64,000 bases of DNA from Liolophura sinensis (GCF_032854445.1 NC_088305.1:4133152-4197151); one strand, 5' to 3'. Shown: positions 24,601 through 34,969, counted from the first letter of the stretch. The notes: generated from the sequence alone by a model not told the origin. Numbers and translations: made by a program.

Positions 24601-27600
24601 CTTCTTTCTACCAGGCCTCATGGGAAGTGTGCAAACTTTCAAGTCCCCAACCAAGACTTTTTCAGGAGTTTTAACAGAGATTGTATTGAGTTCCCTCGCT
24701 CGTTGGAAGTGACTGATTTGCAGTGCGAGCACGGTGAGGAAAAAATCTTCGCTGTTCTTGTGCTCTTTGTGGAAAAAGTACTCGATTTGAAACTTACAAG
24801 TCAAATGATGTAATGATGGCTTCTTCCTTGCATTGGAGATGTCGTCGGAGATTGCATCAAACCTTCTGAACCAATATCGCTTTCAACTTTATTTCGATCA
24901 TGTTGCGACGCTGTTTTCTTGTACATGTGGCTCATCGACCCCTGTGTCAAGTAGTCAAATAGCTAGTGCTGCCTCAGTACCTCCTGGGCACTTTCCAGTC
25001 ATACAGTACAAGGACAAGGGCGCCACTCTTAGTGGGGAGCTAGTGGTGTACAACACTAAATCTCTTTTAGTCTCAGGTATTTTGCCCCATTCGTATGTAT
25101 ACGTCATTATTGACATGCTGGGTTGCTAGCTTCCTACGATTGTCACACTCATGACCGAGGAGACAAAGTGTTCAGATCCAGCTCTCGTTGTTCTGACTGC
25201 GGCTGGAGGTTGGAGTAAGTTGGTCCGGTATCTGGAGAAGGACAAGCTGTATATTGCAGGAACTACGCTTTGTGTCTGCATCATATAAGGAAAAGTTCTT
25301 AAGTGCCTTGTTGTTCAAAAAATGAAGTATAAAAAGTATACAATGTAGATATTGTAGGTACATGGAACCTTACAATATACGATCAATAATGTTAAATTCA
25401 GGGTCACGTGAACAGCTGAACCAGGCTTCTTCTTTCATTGACGGCGGTGCAGTGTACGGAGCCACGAAAAACAAGTCTGACAGCCTCAGGCGATTCAAGG
25501 GAGGTAAGTCCATTTCCGTTTCAGCTCTTTTTTATATGCGTCACGAGCGCTAAACCTTTTCAAAGAAACTGAGAAATTGTATAAGCACTGTATAGCCACG
25601 GTCGTCTATGAACATGATCGTGATATTTCAAAGCATTGTGCTCATGATTTTCTCTTGATTTCCCTTGAAATGGAGACGGGCACTAAACTGAGTACTAACG
25701 TCACCTCATGTTTTTTCCTTACAGTTAACTGACAGCCTTGTGATTATGTTACTGTTCTTGACTATTTCAGGCCTGCTGATAGTGTCTGTTCCCCAGCAAT
25801 TGCCCATAATACCTCACACTAATACCCAGGCTACAATGCAGGGATTTGCTTTCTATGCGGCGGGTTAGTGTCTTCCTTATTTTAAGTTTACGCCAAGAAT
25901 ACTTTTTAGCTCACATTAACTTTTCGTTAAATGTATCTTTACGCCAGAAGCCAACAATAACAGTACATCATACCCTTGTGCCTCGATTTAAGACAAACCA
26001 GACACGTGATGTTGGCACAAAAATGTCTCTTTTACATCAGGTACATGTATGTATAACTTCAATAATCCCCAGGTCGTGTATGATTCGGCGTTAAGTATTT
26101 ATTTGTTTCACTGGTGTTTTACGCCGCACTTCTGGGCACTTCGCTTATAGACGGCAGCCTTTTCATGGTGGAGCGAACCCGGACAGAGCCCATGAGAAAC
26201 TCACGACAACCCACAGGTTGCTGGAGGCCTGCCCACCTTCGGTGAGACAGGAAGCAAGCATGATCTGGATTTGAACTCAAATCGATAGAATTTAGAGGCA
26301 CCTGTGTCATTGTGCTGCGCAACTAGGCCACGAGGGCTACCTATTCTACTTTGAATATTATATAATTTATAGCGAAGGCTATAAGAATCTTTACGTTGTA
26401 CCGTCGCATGCAGAATATATTTGGTATCACACTCAATCTTACTATACCACAGGTGATAATCGGGTGAACGAGTTTATCGGATTAATAGCCATGGAGACGG
26501 TGTGGATTAGAGAACACAACCGGATTGCCAAGAGTCTTGCGAGGAGACATCGCAATTGGAATGACGAGAGATTGTATCAAGAGACCAAGAGAATCATCAT
26601 CGCGATAATACAACATATCACATTCTCCGAGTATCTGCCAGCTATCCTAGGTCCTGACCTCATCCGCAAGTACGAACTGAGACATCTTATTAGTGGGCAC
26701 TACACGGGCTACGATGCCAACCATAACCCCAGTCTTGCCAACTCTTTTGCTACGGTAGCGATGAGATTCGGTCACAGTATGCTACAGACCACCTACCGGT
26801 TGTTGAACCGACAAAACAAAGACAATGGTGACACGCCAATTGATCTGAAAGACACGTTCTTCAGACCGCAGACGTTCCTTCTTCACGAAGATCCGTTAAT
26901 GCGCGGCATGACCGCCCATCCAAGCAAGAAATGTGACCGTGTTCTGTCCAGCAGCGTGATAAACAATCTGTACGAGACTGATGAAGGCACTGGGTCTGAC
27001 TTGGCGGCCAACAACATACAGAGAGAGCGGGATCACGGACTGCAGCCGTATGTTGCGTGGAGAAGACATTTCGGATTATCTGTGCCCAGAAGGTTTGACA
27101 CGTCTTCAAAAGGATTCTCTGACCACACAGAAGACACAGTGAGGAGGCTGAGCAGATTATACAGGTAAAATTATCACATAAACCATTGGATTAGTTTCGG
27201 TACAGTTGTTTTACAAGCCGAAGATGAATCCTAATTCGATTTAATGGAGACAGACACAGAAACACCCGCGTGTATCGAACCATTTGGTTTTTGTTCTAAA
27301 CCAAAATTTGATATATGTATGATGGCAAAGTCGTTTTTTTTAAAGTTTTGGGGACTCTGTGCTGTCAAAGATACATGAAAATGTCTGTGTTTCAGTTTTA
27401 TAAAAATGGACGGCTTTCTTGCTCTATCGGAAATTTCAAATATATTCTATGTACAATCCCCCATAAGACTAACATAACTGGTCCTTGTATTGGATGTTGT
27501 GTGGAAGCTGGATTGAAAAGAAAAGTTTTCCGGACAAAATTTCTGGCTGAAAATGTGCTTGTATGATATACAAAACTCTTCTCATTGCTATACATTAGTC

Positions 27601-30012
27601 ACCTCGAAGACTGGATGTCCGGTTACCTCGCTGTTAGCTTCCTTTAACCCGTACCTGTGACATAAGTGCGATTGTTTTATCAGCAATGTCATTTTAATTG
27701 GTCAGTTTACAGATACTCTGTCAAGGCAGTGCACAATCCATATTCAAAAAATTCATGCGCCCATCTAGGAGAATGTAACTGGACACAACGTCGTCAAAAG
27801 CTATCGGTTTTTCGAAGTTCATGATTCCAATTCATAAATCTCCAAGGTTTGAGAAATACAGCTTTGAAACGAGACCAAAACTGACCTAAGCGTCTGTCGA
27901 GGGAAGTAGTTAAATGTCTATTTAAATGTGTATATTAAGGTATCGGCTATAAACAGCTGTGTATTTGCAGAGACGTCAGGGATGTGGATCTCTTTACGGC
28001 TGGGATATCCGAAATCCCTGTACATCAGGGAGCAGTGGGACCCACATTCGGTAACATTATAGCGAAACAGTTCAAGGCGTTGAAGAAGGGAGACAGATAT
28101 TGGTATGAAACTAGCGAACAGCCTCAAGCATTTACTAATGGTGAGCTTAAAATGTACTGTGCCATACTTCGATCTTTTTGAATGACTATTTTGTCATGTA
28201 TATTTTTGCTAGAGAAAACAAGTTATCGTTGGAGTCATTTTTAGTTTCACAGCAGAACCTTTTCTGTGGCATCTTTTCAGGCCTTCATGATACGATGACA
28301 GGCTGTTTTGATATCATAGCAGTACCTTTCCGTAGCATCTTTTCAGGTCTTCTTGGTATGATTACCAGCCTTTTTGGTATGGTAGCAGCACCTTTCTGTA
28401 ACATCTTTTCAGTCCTTCTTGGTATGATGACAATCTTTTTTGGTGTCAAGGTAGTACCCTTCTATATCATCTTTTCATGTCATCTAGAAATTTCTCTGTC
28501 CATGATTTGACCGCGTTACGTCATCCTCGGTACACTGTACGGGTTATATCTCTTCTGGGTTGACTCTTGCATCTTTGCGGGTAATACGAGTTCTATTTCA
28601 ATGCAAGTAACAAGCTTCGACCAACGAAGTGCTAGAACGATGGAGCATCCTGTAATAAAATGTATCCATCGTATAAGTGTGAACCGCACTTTTGAGATGA
28701 CACGATCACGTAACTTGTTTTTTTCGAGCAACACCATATGACTAAAAATCTGCACTGCGAGATTTAATTGAATAACAAAGTCCTTAACTAACTTTTAACT
28801 TGGTGGAACTACCTGCTGTGTTCAGTTCAGTCAAGGGTCAATACTGCTGCGAAGCTAAAGAGAAGAGCTGATAATGTGAAGAGTTTCAGCCGCTCAGCCC
28901 ACGACCACTTTCCGTTGTACTTCCAACATTTCCTTTATTCCAGAAAACAGTAAAAAGGGAAAACAAAACAATTGACGACTGTAGTGAAAAATGTAGCTCA
29001 ATTTCAGTAGGCAAAAGCAGACAAAATCTTTTAAACTTTTTACCTTGTTTTGAGGCGAATAACTAAATCACACGGCGTTAAACCTGATAAAAAATAACAC
29101 TGACTCTGCACTGTTGATCCCTTATCGTCATCAGACAAATGGCTTTTTTCATGATAATGGGAGGGCTGTCAGTATTCCCCGGTCTGTTTCGTCCAAGTAT
29201 TATACTCGTCGCCGTGGTATTAGTGAAATAGTAATAATAAACTGAAATCACGTTCAACCTACTATGTTTTTTTTACTTCTCAGCCCAGCTGCGTGAAATC
29301 AAAAAAGTGACGATTGCTTATCTGCTATGTAAGACGTATAATTTTGAGAGAATCCAAAGAAGGGCATTTTTCAATCCGGTTAGAAATTCGTAAGTAAGCT
29401 TTATTCGGTTCACTTTCAAATTTGTAAGTGTGTGTAAATGTGTAACATGGTGTGAATGAAATGCTTCGTCTTAGTAAGTGTGCTTATTACATTACTATGG
29501 GCACCAAACAACCACAGAATTTAAAAGGAAATGTTTAAACTGTTATGTGTACGTTTTCTTGTTTATATAGGAAGTCCTCTTGTTATGACCGATAGTGACG
29601 CTGAATACTCTCACCACGTGACTGGATATTACTTATGGAAGGGAATGCGTTTATTTTTTTATTTGATTGGTGTTTTACGCCGCACTCAAGAATATCTCAT
29701 TTATACGACGGCGGCCATTATGGTGGGAGGAAAACCAGCAAAACCCCTGGGGAAACCCCCGACCATCCGCAGGTTGCTCACAGACCTTCCAACGTACGGC
29801 CGGAGAGGAAGCCAGCATGAGCTGAGCTTAAACTCCTGGGTCATTGCACCGTACGGAATGAGTTTTTGAAGATACATGTAAATACATGCATTGTAACATT
29901 AACGTTGTATTATTCCAATTTTGTTTTTTTATTTATCTATTTTTGTTTGGTTTTCAGCAACGGCCTAGTTCCCTGTTCATCGATACCATCATTCAATCTC
30001 GACGCTTTTTAG
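12625..30012 (+). CDS. Secreted animal haem peroxidase, copy 1 (14 exons, intact)
   Basis: This gene encodes an extracellular haem peroxidase of the myeloperoxidase/peroxidasin superfamily, oxidising substrates with H2O2. The join is 12625-12629, 15853-15895, 16224-16524, 17343-17466, 17923-18128, 21826-22017, 23789-23834, 24615-24733, 25402-25503, 25771-25863, 26453-27164, 27971-28140, 29284-29389, 29958-30012. It totals 2274 nt, 757 residues plus stop, with every phase compatible. Residues 1 to about 20 form a signal peptide. Residues 17-116 are a proline- and arginine-rich propeptide. The catalytic domain runs from about 180 to the end. Distal His281 lies in FLAHD, Arg414 and Glu417 in GDNRVNE, proximal His518 in RFGHS and Asn598 in NNIQR. 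The calcium loop is SSFIDGGAVYG (355-365). Ala280 replaces the usual haem-linking Asp. There are no LRR, Ig or NADPH-oxidase domains, so it is not peroxidasin or Duox. It resembles stand-alone peroxinectin or chorion-type enzymes. The substrate is unknown. Confidence 0.93.
12960..13262 (+). repeat. SINE-B copy
   Basis: A tRNA-like head (GGTTAGACTGCC, GATCTGAGACC) is followed by CGCTTGGCGCTCAGCACTGA, GTGTTAGTATAATGTCACAG, and the tail CATATGACTGAAAAATTGTT. Confidence 0.8.
15352..15575 (-). repeat. SINE-A copy, inverted
   Basis: A tail of TTTATTTATT units is followed by the complete central block, ending in the complement of the head (GCGCGCTACCCAATTGAGCC). About 40 nt around the B box are deleted. 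Confidence 0.9.
15853..15895 (+). CDS. Peroxidase copy 1, exon 2 (signal peptide)
   Basis: A 43-nt exon between TTGTAG and GTAAGT. Read after ATGTG it gives FSISCLAVCIFVPL, a hydrophobic signal-peptide core. Copy 2 has an exon of identical length at 37854-37896. Confidence 0.8.
16224..16524 (+). CDS. Peroxidase copy 1, exon 3 (proline-rich propeptide)
   Basis: 301 nt, entering in phase 0 and leaving in phase 1. It encodes a disordered, basic, proline-rich stretch (RLPPPPMTRRPPSRPVTQRP) and then a charged helix, VIREARKRVDDEDNAMKRRL. Family propeptides typically have such a helix before the catalytic domain. Copy 2's exon is 117 nt shorter, all within the proline-rich part. Confidence 0.85.
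16637..16770 (-). repeat. SINE-A fragment, degenerate
   Basis: In intron 3. Shows TTGATTGGTGTTTTACACCG, then AAGAATGTTTCACTTATACG and TAGCATTATGGTGGGAGAAA. The head is missing. Confidence 0.8.
17053..17150 (-). repeat. SINE-A fragment, degenerate
   Basis: In intron 3. Shows ATTTGATAGGTGCTTTACGC and TCACTTATACGACGAGGGCC. Confidence 0.7.
17343..17466 (+). CDS. Peroxidase copy 1, exon 4
   Basis: 124 nt between ATCACAG and GTAAGG. It encodes VDKYARDIDNPDPMLFSESP through NWISRIIR, linking propeptide and catalytic domain. It ends with a basic run continuing into exon 5 (IIRKRHPR), a possible processing point. Confidence 0.88.
17923..18128 (+). CDS. Peroxidase copy 1, exon 5 (start of catalytic domain)
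   Basis: 206 nt. Encodes CPFRPPGNC, then YRTVDGSCNNLRNPLWGAA and FTPFTRTLPAVY. This is the highly recognisable N-terminal signature of animal peroxidases, with the conserved cysteines and CNN. Confidence 0.95.
18129..21825 (+). other. Intron 5 of peroxidase copy 1
   Basis: A 3697-nt intron, ten times the 363 nt of its counterpart in copy 2. Nearly all the excess is the 35-bp tandem array. Confidence 0.8.
18238..21700. repeat. 35-bp minisatellite, ~80 clean units plus decayed flanks
   Basis: The clean array runs from about 18587 to 21411. The unit is made of GGTCAATGGCGAGTCTTCTT then GTGGCAGAACCTCTT. Variants carry GTGACAGAACCTCTG or GTGGCAGTAGTTCTT. A block of six units (210 bp) is repeated near 20626 and 20836, so higher-order duplication has occurred. 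A few units have 36 bp. Degenerate units flank the array (18238-18586 and 21412-21700). Units of exactly 35-bp spacing also occur in intron 5 of copy 2. All three plus-strand frames are open, giving spurious open frames of up to 210 codons. It is intronic and not coding. Confidence 0.95.
21826..22017 (+). CDS. Peroxidase copy 1, exon 6 (distal haem site)
   Basis: 192 nt. Encodes LPNPRVISTRFHEGAPFGDD and then IYGQFLAHDITDRAPSK. The HD pair gives the distal histidine (281) and a calcium ligand (282). The residue before it is Ala where Asp is usual. A glycosylation sequon NLS lies near the start. The donor AAAG/GTCTTG is weaker than copy 2's GTCAGT. Confidence 0.95.
22018..23788 (+). other. Intron 6 of peroxidase copy 1
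   Basis: 1771 nt. Contains a CATT-repeat patch near 22829-22855 and a dispersed repeat copy at 23285-23480. Otherwise nothing recognised. Confidence 0.5.
23285..23480 (+). repeat. Dispersed repeat D, copy 1
   Basis: Shares with 32805-33015 and 52140-52300 the blocks GATGACCGCTTCTCT, TTAAACGTTGTTTTGGAAAT, TTGCGATTAT and GGAACGCC. The family is unknown to me. Confidence 0.6.
23789..23834 (+). CDS. Peroxidase copy 1, exon 7
   Basis: A 46-nt exon between GTTTCAG and GTAAGT. It encodes SDQAVLKCCNQRIP, the conserved CC segment following the distal His. Same size at 51218-51263 in copy 2. Confidence 0.9.
24247..24332 (-). repeat. SINE-A 3' fragment
   Basis: In intron 7. Shows TTATTTATTTGATTGGTGCT, TTACGCCGTACTCAAGAATA, and TTTCACTTACACAACGGCG. 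Confidence 0.85.
24615..24733 (+). CDS. Peroxidase copy 1, exon 8
   Basis: 119 nt. Encodes GKCANFQVPNQDFFRSFNRD, CIEFPRSLEV and LQCEHG, the family's C-x-P-I-x-P...CMxFVRS region. Confidence 0.92.
25402..25503 (+). CDS. Peroxidase copy 1, exon 9 (calcium loop)
   Basis: 102 nt. Encodes SREQLNQASSFIDGGAVYGA, corresponding to the REQ-N-TSFxDxSxVYG calcium-binding loop. Ser355 and Gly361 stand in for the usual Thr and Ser. Ends LRRFKG. Confidence 0.95.
25771..25863 (+). CDS. Peroxidase copy 1, exon 10
   Basis: 93 nt between ATTTCAG and GTTAGT. Encodes LLIVSVPQQLPIIPHTNTQA through GFAFYAAG, leading into the GD-R motif of exon 11. Confidence 0.9.
26095..26340 (-). repeat. SINE-A copy, divergent but near full length
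   Basis: In intron 10. Shows CTGGTGTTTTACGCCGCACT, then AAGCAAGCATGATCTGGATT, and ends near the head complement (TGCTGCGCAACTAGGCCACG). An insertion lies near the B box. Confidence 0.85.
26453..27164 (+). CDS. Peroxidase copy 1, exon 11 (catalytic core)
   Basis: The largest exon, 712 nt, fully open. It encodes GDNRVNEFIGLIAMETVWIR, then EHNRIAKSLARRHRNWNDER, LYQETKRIIIAIIQHITFSE and YLPAILGP. RFGHSMLQ carries proximal His518 and NNIQRERDHGLQPYVAWRRH carries Asn598. The Arg and Glu of GDNRVNE match the distal Arg and haem-ester Glu of mammalian enzymes. Phe418 takes the place of myeloperoxidase's haem-linking Met. Confidence 0.97.
27971..28140 (+). CDS. Peroxidase copy 1, exon 12
   Basis: 170 nt. 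Encodes DVRDVDLFTAGISEIPVHQG, VGPTFGNIIAKQFKALKKGD and RYWYE, the C-terminal core signature (VDxxxGGxxE, GPTF, GDRFWYE). Confidence 0.95.
28225..28490. repeat. 66-bp tandem repeat, ~4 units
   Basis: The motif ATCTTTTCAG recurs at 28271, 28337, 28403 and, one base off, 28469, exactly 66 bp apart, within intron 12. The 66-bp period keeps a 110-codon open frame hydrophobic, but it is intronic. A decayed relative lies in intron 12 of copy 2 near 57905-57990. Confidence 0.85.
29284..29389 (+). CDS. Peroxidase copy 1, exon 13
   Basis: 106 nt. Encodes AQLREIKKVTIAYLLCKTYN, FERIQRRAFFNPVRN, the helix after the WYE block (family: L-EIRK-SLARVIC-N). Confidence 0.92.
29649..29856 (-). repeat. SINE-A copy, inverted
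   Basis: In intron 13. Tail TTTATTTTTTTATTTGATTG, full central block and CGGAGAGGAAGCCAGCATGA. The head is truncated. Confidence 0.9.
29958..30012 (+). CDS. Peroxidase copy 1, exon 14 and stop
   Basis: Encodes NGLVPCSSIPSFNLDAF then TAG. The closing LVPCSSIP is typical of the family's C-terminus, with the last cysteine. Confidence 0.9.
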
Positions 30013-30407
30013 GCGTGAAAACAAAAGCCATCGAGCAGTGGTTGTGATATAACACAGACGCCTACTGTTATTATGGCCTCGAATAGATAGCTGTGAAAAT
30101 CCTGCGGACGTACGTGTGCAGTTCTTGATGTTGGATATCCATGACAAACTGTGCGCATCCAAAGCCTGTGTGATTCACATGCATGGGAACAACTGTACCA
30201 TTTCATGGTACAAGATTAGAGCCTAATCATTCATTCATTTCAAACGCCATTCGTATATTATTGGCTATGAATTCCGTTTGTGTGACTTTTTTTTCGGTTT
30301 TCATTTGTTATATTAAAGCTTTAGCTACAGACATATTTTTATGGTTTTCTGTGTTTTTGAAAGTTCTCATGTTTTGTCGCTCAGAATACAAGCTGTTATC
30401 CTTCAAT

Positions 30408-30413
30408 AATAAA
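30408..30413 (+). promoter_or_regulatory. Possible poly(A) signal, copy 1
   Basis: AATAAA about 400 nt after the stop codon, the first canonical hexamer in the downstream flank. Confidence 0.4.
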
Positions 30414-30625
30414 CCAACACACACAGTAGGATGATGTGCGGATATATCTGCTTAATTAGGGGCATGTATCTTGTCCAGCACAAGATGGCGCCATGGAACC
30501 TGGCAGTAAATTCCAGTTCAGAACTCTTGACTACATTCTTTTCTAAATCACTCTTCAAAATTGCAGATGTATATGCAAATATCATATCTGACATGTGGAC
30601 ACGACTCCTGCTTGGACAAACATCA

Positions 30626-31146
30626 TGAATTCTGTCCCTAAATCAGCCACAGTGTGACACTAGGAGTTTTGTCCCTAATTCAGCCACAGTTTGACACCAT
30701 GAGTTTTGTCCCTAATTCACCCACTGTTTGACACCATGAGTTTGTCCCTCCTTCAACCACAGTTTGACATCATGAGTTTTGTCCCTAATTCACCCACTGT
30801 TTGACACCGTGAGTTTGTCCCTCCTTCAACCACAGTTTGGCATCATGAGTTTTGTCGCTACTTCAACCACAGTTTGACACCAGGAGTTTTGTCCCTACTT
30901 CAACCACAGTTTGGCATCAAGAGTTATGCCTTTATTCAGCCACAGTTTGACACCATGAGTTTTGTCCCTAATTCAGCCACAGTTTGACACCAGGAGTTTT
31001 GTCTCTACTTCAACCACAGTTTGGCATCAAGAGTTATGCCCTTATTCAGCCACAATTTGACACCATGAGTTTTGTCCCTAATTCGGCCACAGTTTGACAC
31101 CAGGAGTTTTGTCTTTACTTCAACCACAGTTTGGCATCAAGAGTTT
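30626..31146. repeat. 37-bp minisatellite, ~14 units, with 3-unit higher order
   Basis: The unit is GAGTTTTGTCCCTAATTCAG then CCACAGTTTGACACCAT. Towards the right end three unit types alternate (ending CCAT, CCAGG and GGCATCAAG), giving a period of about 110 bp. It lies 3' of peroxidase copy 1. Confidence 0.92.
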
Positions 31147-31149
31147 TAA

Positions 31150-32804
31150 AGTTAAAACTTTAGGGCTAACTTAAAAGGTTAACTTTAAACAGAGGATTTT
31201 AAATTAAAACATGAGAAATAACTTTTGAGGAGAGGCCTTAGCATTGTGTTTGTTATTGTGAAAGAGAGCGTAGCGAAAACTGGCGCTAAAATAACAACGC
31301 GGTAAAAAATAACTTGCGAGCGTGAGTGACTGCATTTGATTGATCAATTACTCCCCCCCCTTTTTCTATGCCTTTTTCGTGTTTATCAGTACAAATATAG
31401 CGGTAAAGAGGCTGTTCAGTTCCATGTGCAAGGAGGCAGAGACGTGATATGTTTGCCATTATGAAGAAAGCAGGGATAAAGCCCAAAACTGAGCTGTCTC
31501 TACCTTTAACATCACCATCAGGTGTCAAGTGAGTGAACCATTCTATGAATGGGACTTGTACTAAAGAAAAAGTAACAAATTTTATCATAACTCCGATTAT
31601 TGCCTTCAGGTGAGCCACATAACGTCTTCCTTGAAACGTTTAAGTTACCTTTGAATTGTCATAGAAATGTGGCCTTTGCCCAATCTAAACACGTATTTTC
31701 TGTTGGACAAAAGCTGTATTAAGGAAACGGTGACTAGCCTATGAACGATCAACAAGAAGTAATTTGAGACGGAATAGAACTGTACATTTTACCACAATGA
31801 ATAAATTAGCCAATCGGGGCGAATAAAATAAAAGTCAACTGTTCTTCCTTGAAACGGGCCCTTTGGGGTCTCCGGGCTGAAACGGATAAGAAATCGGCCC
31901 TGTGGGCATGTCACCTCTGCATGAAAAAAGAATAACCTGGAGCTTAGTGAGCTGATTATGTCTACACCGTTTAAAACAAACTCTTTTGAAGTAAGCTACG
32001 CCTACAAATGTATTCCATATGCTATTGAACGCAGGGGTGTTGACAGTTAAGTAGCTATATCCGTTGTATAAGAAAGATAATTAATGACATTTTAATTTAT
32101 TGTAGAGCCTTATTTCATATAATTTTCAAAATTTATCTTTAGTTTATTTATTTGCGCTAGTGTCTGGTTCCTCTTTGTTTTTATTTAACACATTTATTTC
32201 TAATATGTTCTCTTCATTTTACGGCTGAAAAACTGCCAAAATTAATGAGGCGTAAAGTCTTCATCTTTTTTTCATTTGCGGAAATGAAATGATTTACTTT
32301 AATTTCTCATAAATAAAGGCAACTAATAATTCTCACTCATTAAAAATGAAATGCAGGCAATTTTATTGTTGTTGTTCTAACATAATTTGTGCAGAGCTAG
32401 TAACCTAGTACTTACATGTACATGTGCTTATGTGCTAAAGACCATTTGGGGATAAAGACAATAACTTCATGAGTTCAATCCCAAGTTTTTGTGCAGTTTT
32501 GGTTGTTGTCCTAAATGTATAACTTTGACATAAAATAGAATAATTTTAAAAGCCTGATGTATCGATGGTGAAGAAGTTTGTGCAACATATACGTATGTTT
32601 TCCACGTATTAATGCGTCAGAGGTCAAAAGTCTGGAAATGCTACACCGACAAGCTTACATTGTGTACATACAGCAGTAGCCAGAGTAACTATAGTGAGTG
32701 ACATGTCAACACAGAATAATGTTGCGGTTTAAGGTTTGCCGATTATTGACAGTCCTCACGAACGCGTCGATTACGTTCTCTCAAACACGTGGTTTCGCCC
32801 AGGA
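31150..32804. other. Intergenic, no recognisable gene
   Basis: AT-rich with a run of Cs at about 31351. A 110-codon reverse-strand open frame at 31286-31618 has no recognisable motif. Confidence 0.45.
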
Positions 32805-33015
32805 CACAACTTGCGTCTTTACTACATCATTGAAACTGCTGACCGCTTCTCTTTGTATGATTCCGTTCTATCTTTGTACTTTATATGCTTTGTTTATAGT
32901 TCTTTGGTAGTTTGCATTAAACGTCGCTTTGGGAATTGGCCTTGCGATTATTGTTCGGGAACGTCCTCACTGGGCGATGAATGATACACGTGTGTCTGTT
33001 TCGACGCGTTCAATC
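32805..33015 (+). repeat. Dispersed repeat D, copy 2
   Basis: Shares CTGACCGCTTCTCT with copy 1 and GGGAATTGGCCTTGCGATTA, GGAACGTCCT and TGTCTGTTTCGACG with copy 3. Confidence 0.6.
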
Positions 33016-33574
33016 AGCCATAGGCTATAAAGTCTGCCTTACCGCCTCTAGTTCTTCAATGTGAAGCTGTTTAAGATGTGATGGGCATGCGTGACTGTGT
33101 TTCAGAACCCTGGAGTACGGAGGATAAACCGCAATAATTGTATCATATTACATACATCGCGTTTTTCTCAAGGTAAACAAGAGCCCCAACCCCTCCCCCT
33201 CCCCAAAAGGTTAAAAACAACTTTTACACACCTACCGTCATTTCTCATTGCAAAATTTTAATCTGGATTTTAATCAATAAATAAATGTGAACACAGCAGT
33301 TGGGTTGCAAAAACAAATCTTTTGAAGCGTTAATTTGTGATTATTTTCCATTTAATAAATTATATAATTAAATTTGTTTTTGCATAACTGCTACATGTAC
33401 CCCCAGGGTAGCGGAATGTTTTATTACATTCGATTGCAGCTCTTGTGGATTCTATGTGGCAGTCTATAAACTGCATACATTTAATCTGACATATATAACT
33501 CAGCTCTGAGAGGTTACAGCCAGGAGAGAGGACTGGTTGATCCGGTTCCATTATAAAGTGAATAGAGTGAGTCA

Positions 33575-33898
33575 GAGTGCTTGGGGTTTAAAGTCATACT
33601 TAACAATTTTTCACTGGTATGACGACGAAGGACTCCTTAGAGTGCACGTATTGTGCCAACTGTTGCTAGACGGATTTCTACCGCTCTTTTATGTGGTGCT
33701 GTTTCACTGAGACGCCTTACCGAAGGCAAGTAAACTGCCCCGCCGTAACCATTATACTGATACGGGTCAACCAGTCGTTGCACTATTCCCTTCATACTGA
33801 ACGCCAGGCGAGGGAGTTACAACTTCCTCTTTTAAGGTCTTAGGTGTGACTCGATCCAGGATTGATCCTGAATCTACCGCTCCCGAAGGGGACTAAAG
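33575..33898 (-). repeat. SINE-B copy, long form
   Basis: Opens with the inverted tail GTGCTTGGGGTTTAAAGTCA. It contains ATTATACTGATACGGGTCAA and GAACGCCAGGCGAGGGAGTT and ends with the complement of the tRNA-like head (CGATCCAGGATTGATCCTGA). Confidence 0.85.
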
Positions 33899-33904
33899 TG
33901 AATA

Positions 33905-34050
33905 GATAGGATATCATGTCTGGTGTCTTCGACATTATACCTGAGAGGCGGCAGCACTTTGGCAGCATGGACTAGTGCAACAAGAAGTAAACACAGTATA
34001 TGTACACACACCTAATGAATTCTTGTCATATAACTGACAATTTGTTAAAT
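33905..34050 (+). repeat. SINE-B 3' fragment, head to head with its neighbour
   Basis: Shows ATGTCTGGTGTCTTCGACAT, GGCAGCACTTTGGCAGCATG and a decayed tail (CATATAACTGACAATTTGTT). Confidence 0.75.
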
Positions 34051-34850
34051 GCATATCAGGAATAATAATAATCTTCCTTCGAATGCACACCTTCAGTGGT
34101 AAGTTTGTATAATGCAGACAATTCAAAGATCTCTCACCCATACAAACATAATTAACTAATGTTGAAATTTTTGTACTGAAGCGCAATTGCAGTCTGAATT
34201 TACTATGTCCAAGTATCGTACATGAATGTCAAAATTTATGTTCATAACGACCACAAAACGTTGATTCACTTAATTAGGTTAAAACTGTTTGACACAAAAT
34301 TTATCGTCCCTGGGATCATCGCCAAGACACAATCGTTTCGTTCGTGTCTAAGAAATAGTCTAAGTTGATAGTTTTGGATGTATTTGTCTCTGCTGTGTAC
34401 TGTTTGATTCCCTTCAAGTTCAGCTACTTGAAAAAGTGGAAGCCAAGAGCTAAGCATAGAACAGAGAACCACGCAAGACATAATCAAAGGAATAATCAAC
34501 AACTAATGTGACGGCTATTTCAGTCACACACCCTAGCCTCAAGTCACCCTGTTCGATGCGAATATTGCCTCAGTGTTCACTGAACTCACTGATTTTTTTA
34601 AAAATCCCGAATCTGTGAATATGAGCAGTGAACCGTTTTCTTTACAAATAGCTTATGTTAAAGACAACATCTCTATTAGCCTTAGGCTCTCGCAAGGAGT
34701 GAATTAAATCACAAATGTGTGTTTCTATTTATACAAAAACTTGACGCACTTTAATTTGCATTAAGTTTGCGCATGCCGCCATTACTCTTTGTCCCTGTCC
34801 AATTAAAAGGTCTCTTTTTTTGTTTTAGCGACACACTTTCACATTCTTGT
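34051..34850. other. Upstream flank of peroxidase copy 2
   Basis: No gene or repeat recognised. Confidence 0.4.
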
Positions 34851-34857
34851 TATAAAA
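34851..34857 (+). promoter_or_regulatory. TATA-like box of peroxidase copy 2
   Basis: TATAAAA 119 nt upstream of the ATG, close to the spacing in copy 1. Confidence 0.45.
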
Positions 34858-34969
34858 CCTTAAACCAACCAAAGAATTCTCATATTCGTAATCGACGGCA
34901 TTGTGGAAACCTTCCTTACGAAACCTGCGGTGCGTTGATTATATCATCAGACTGAATAATTTGTCCATA

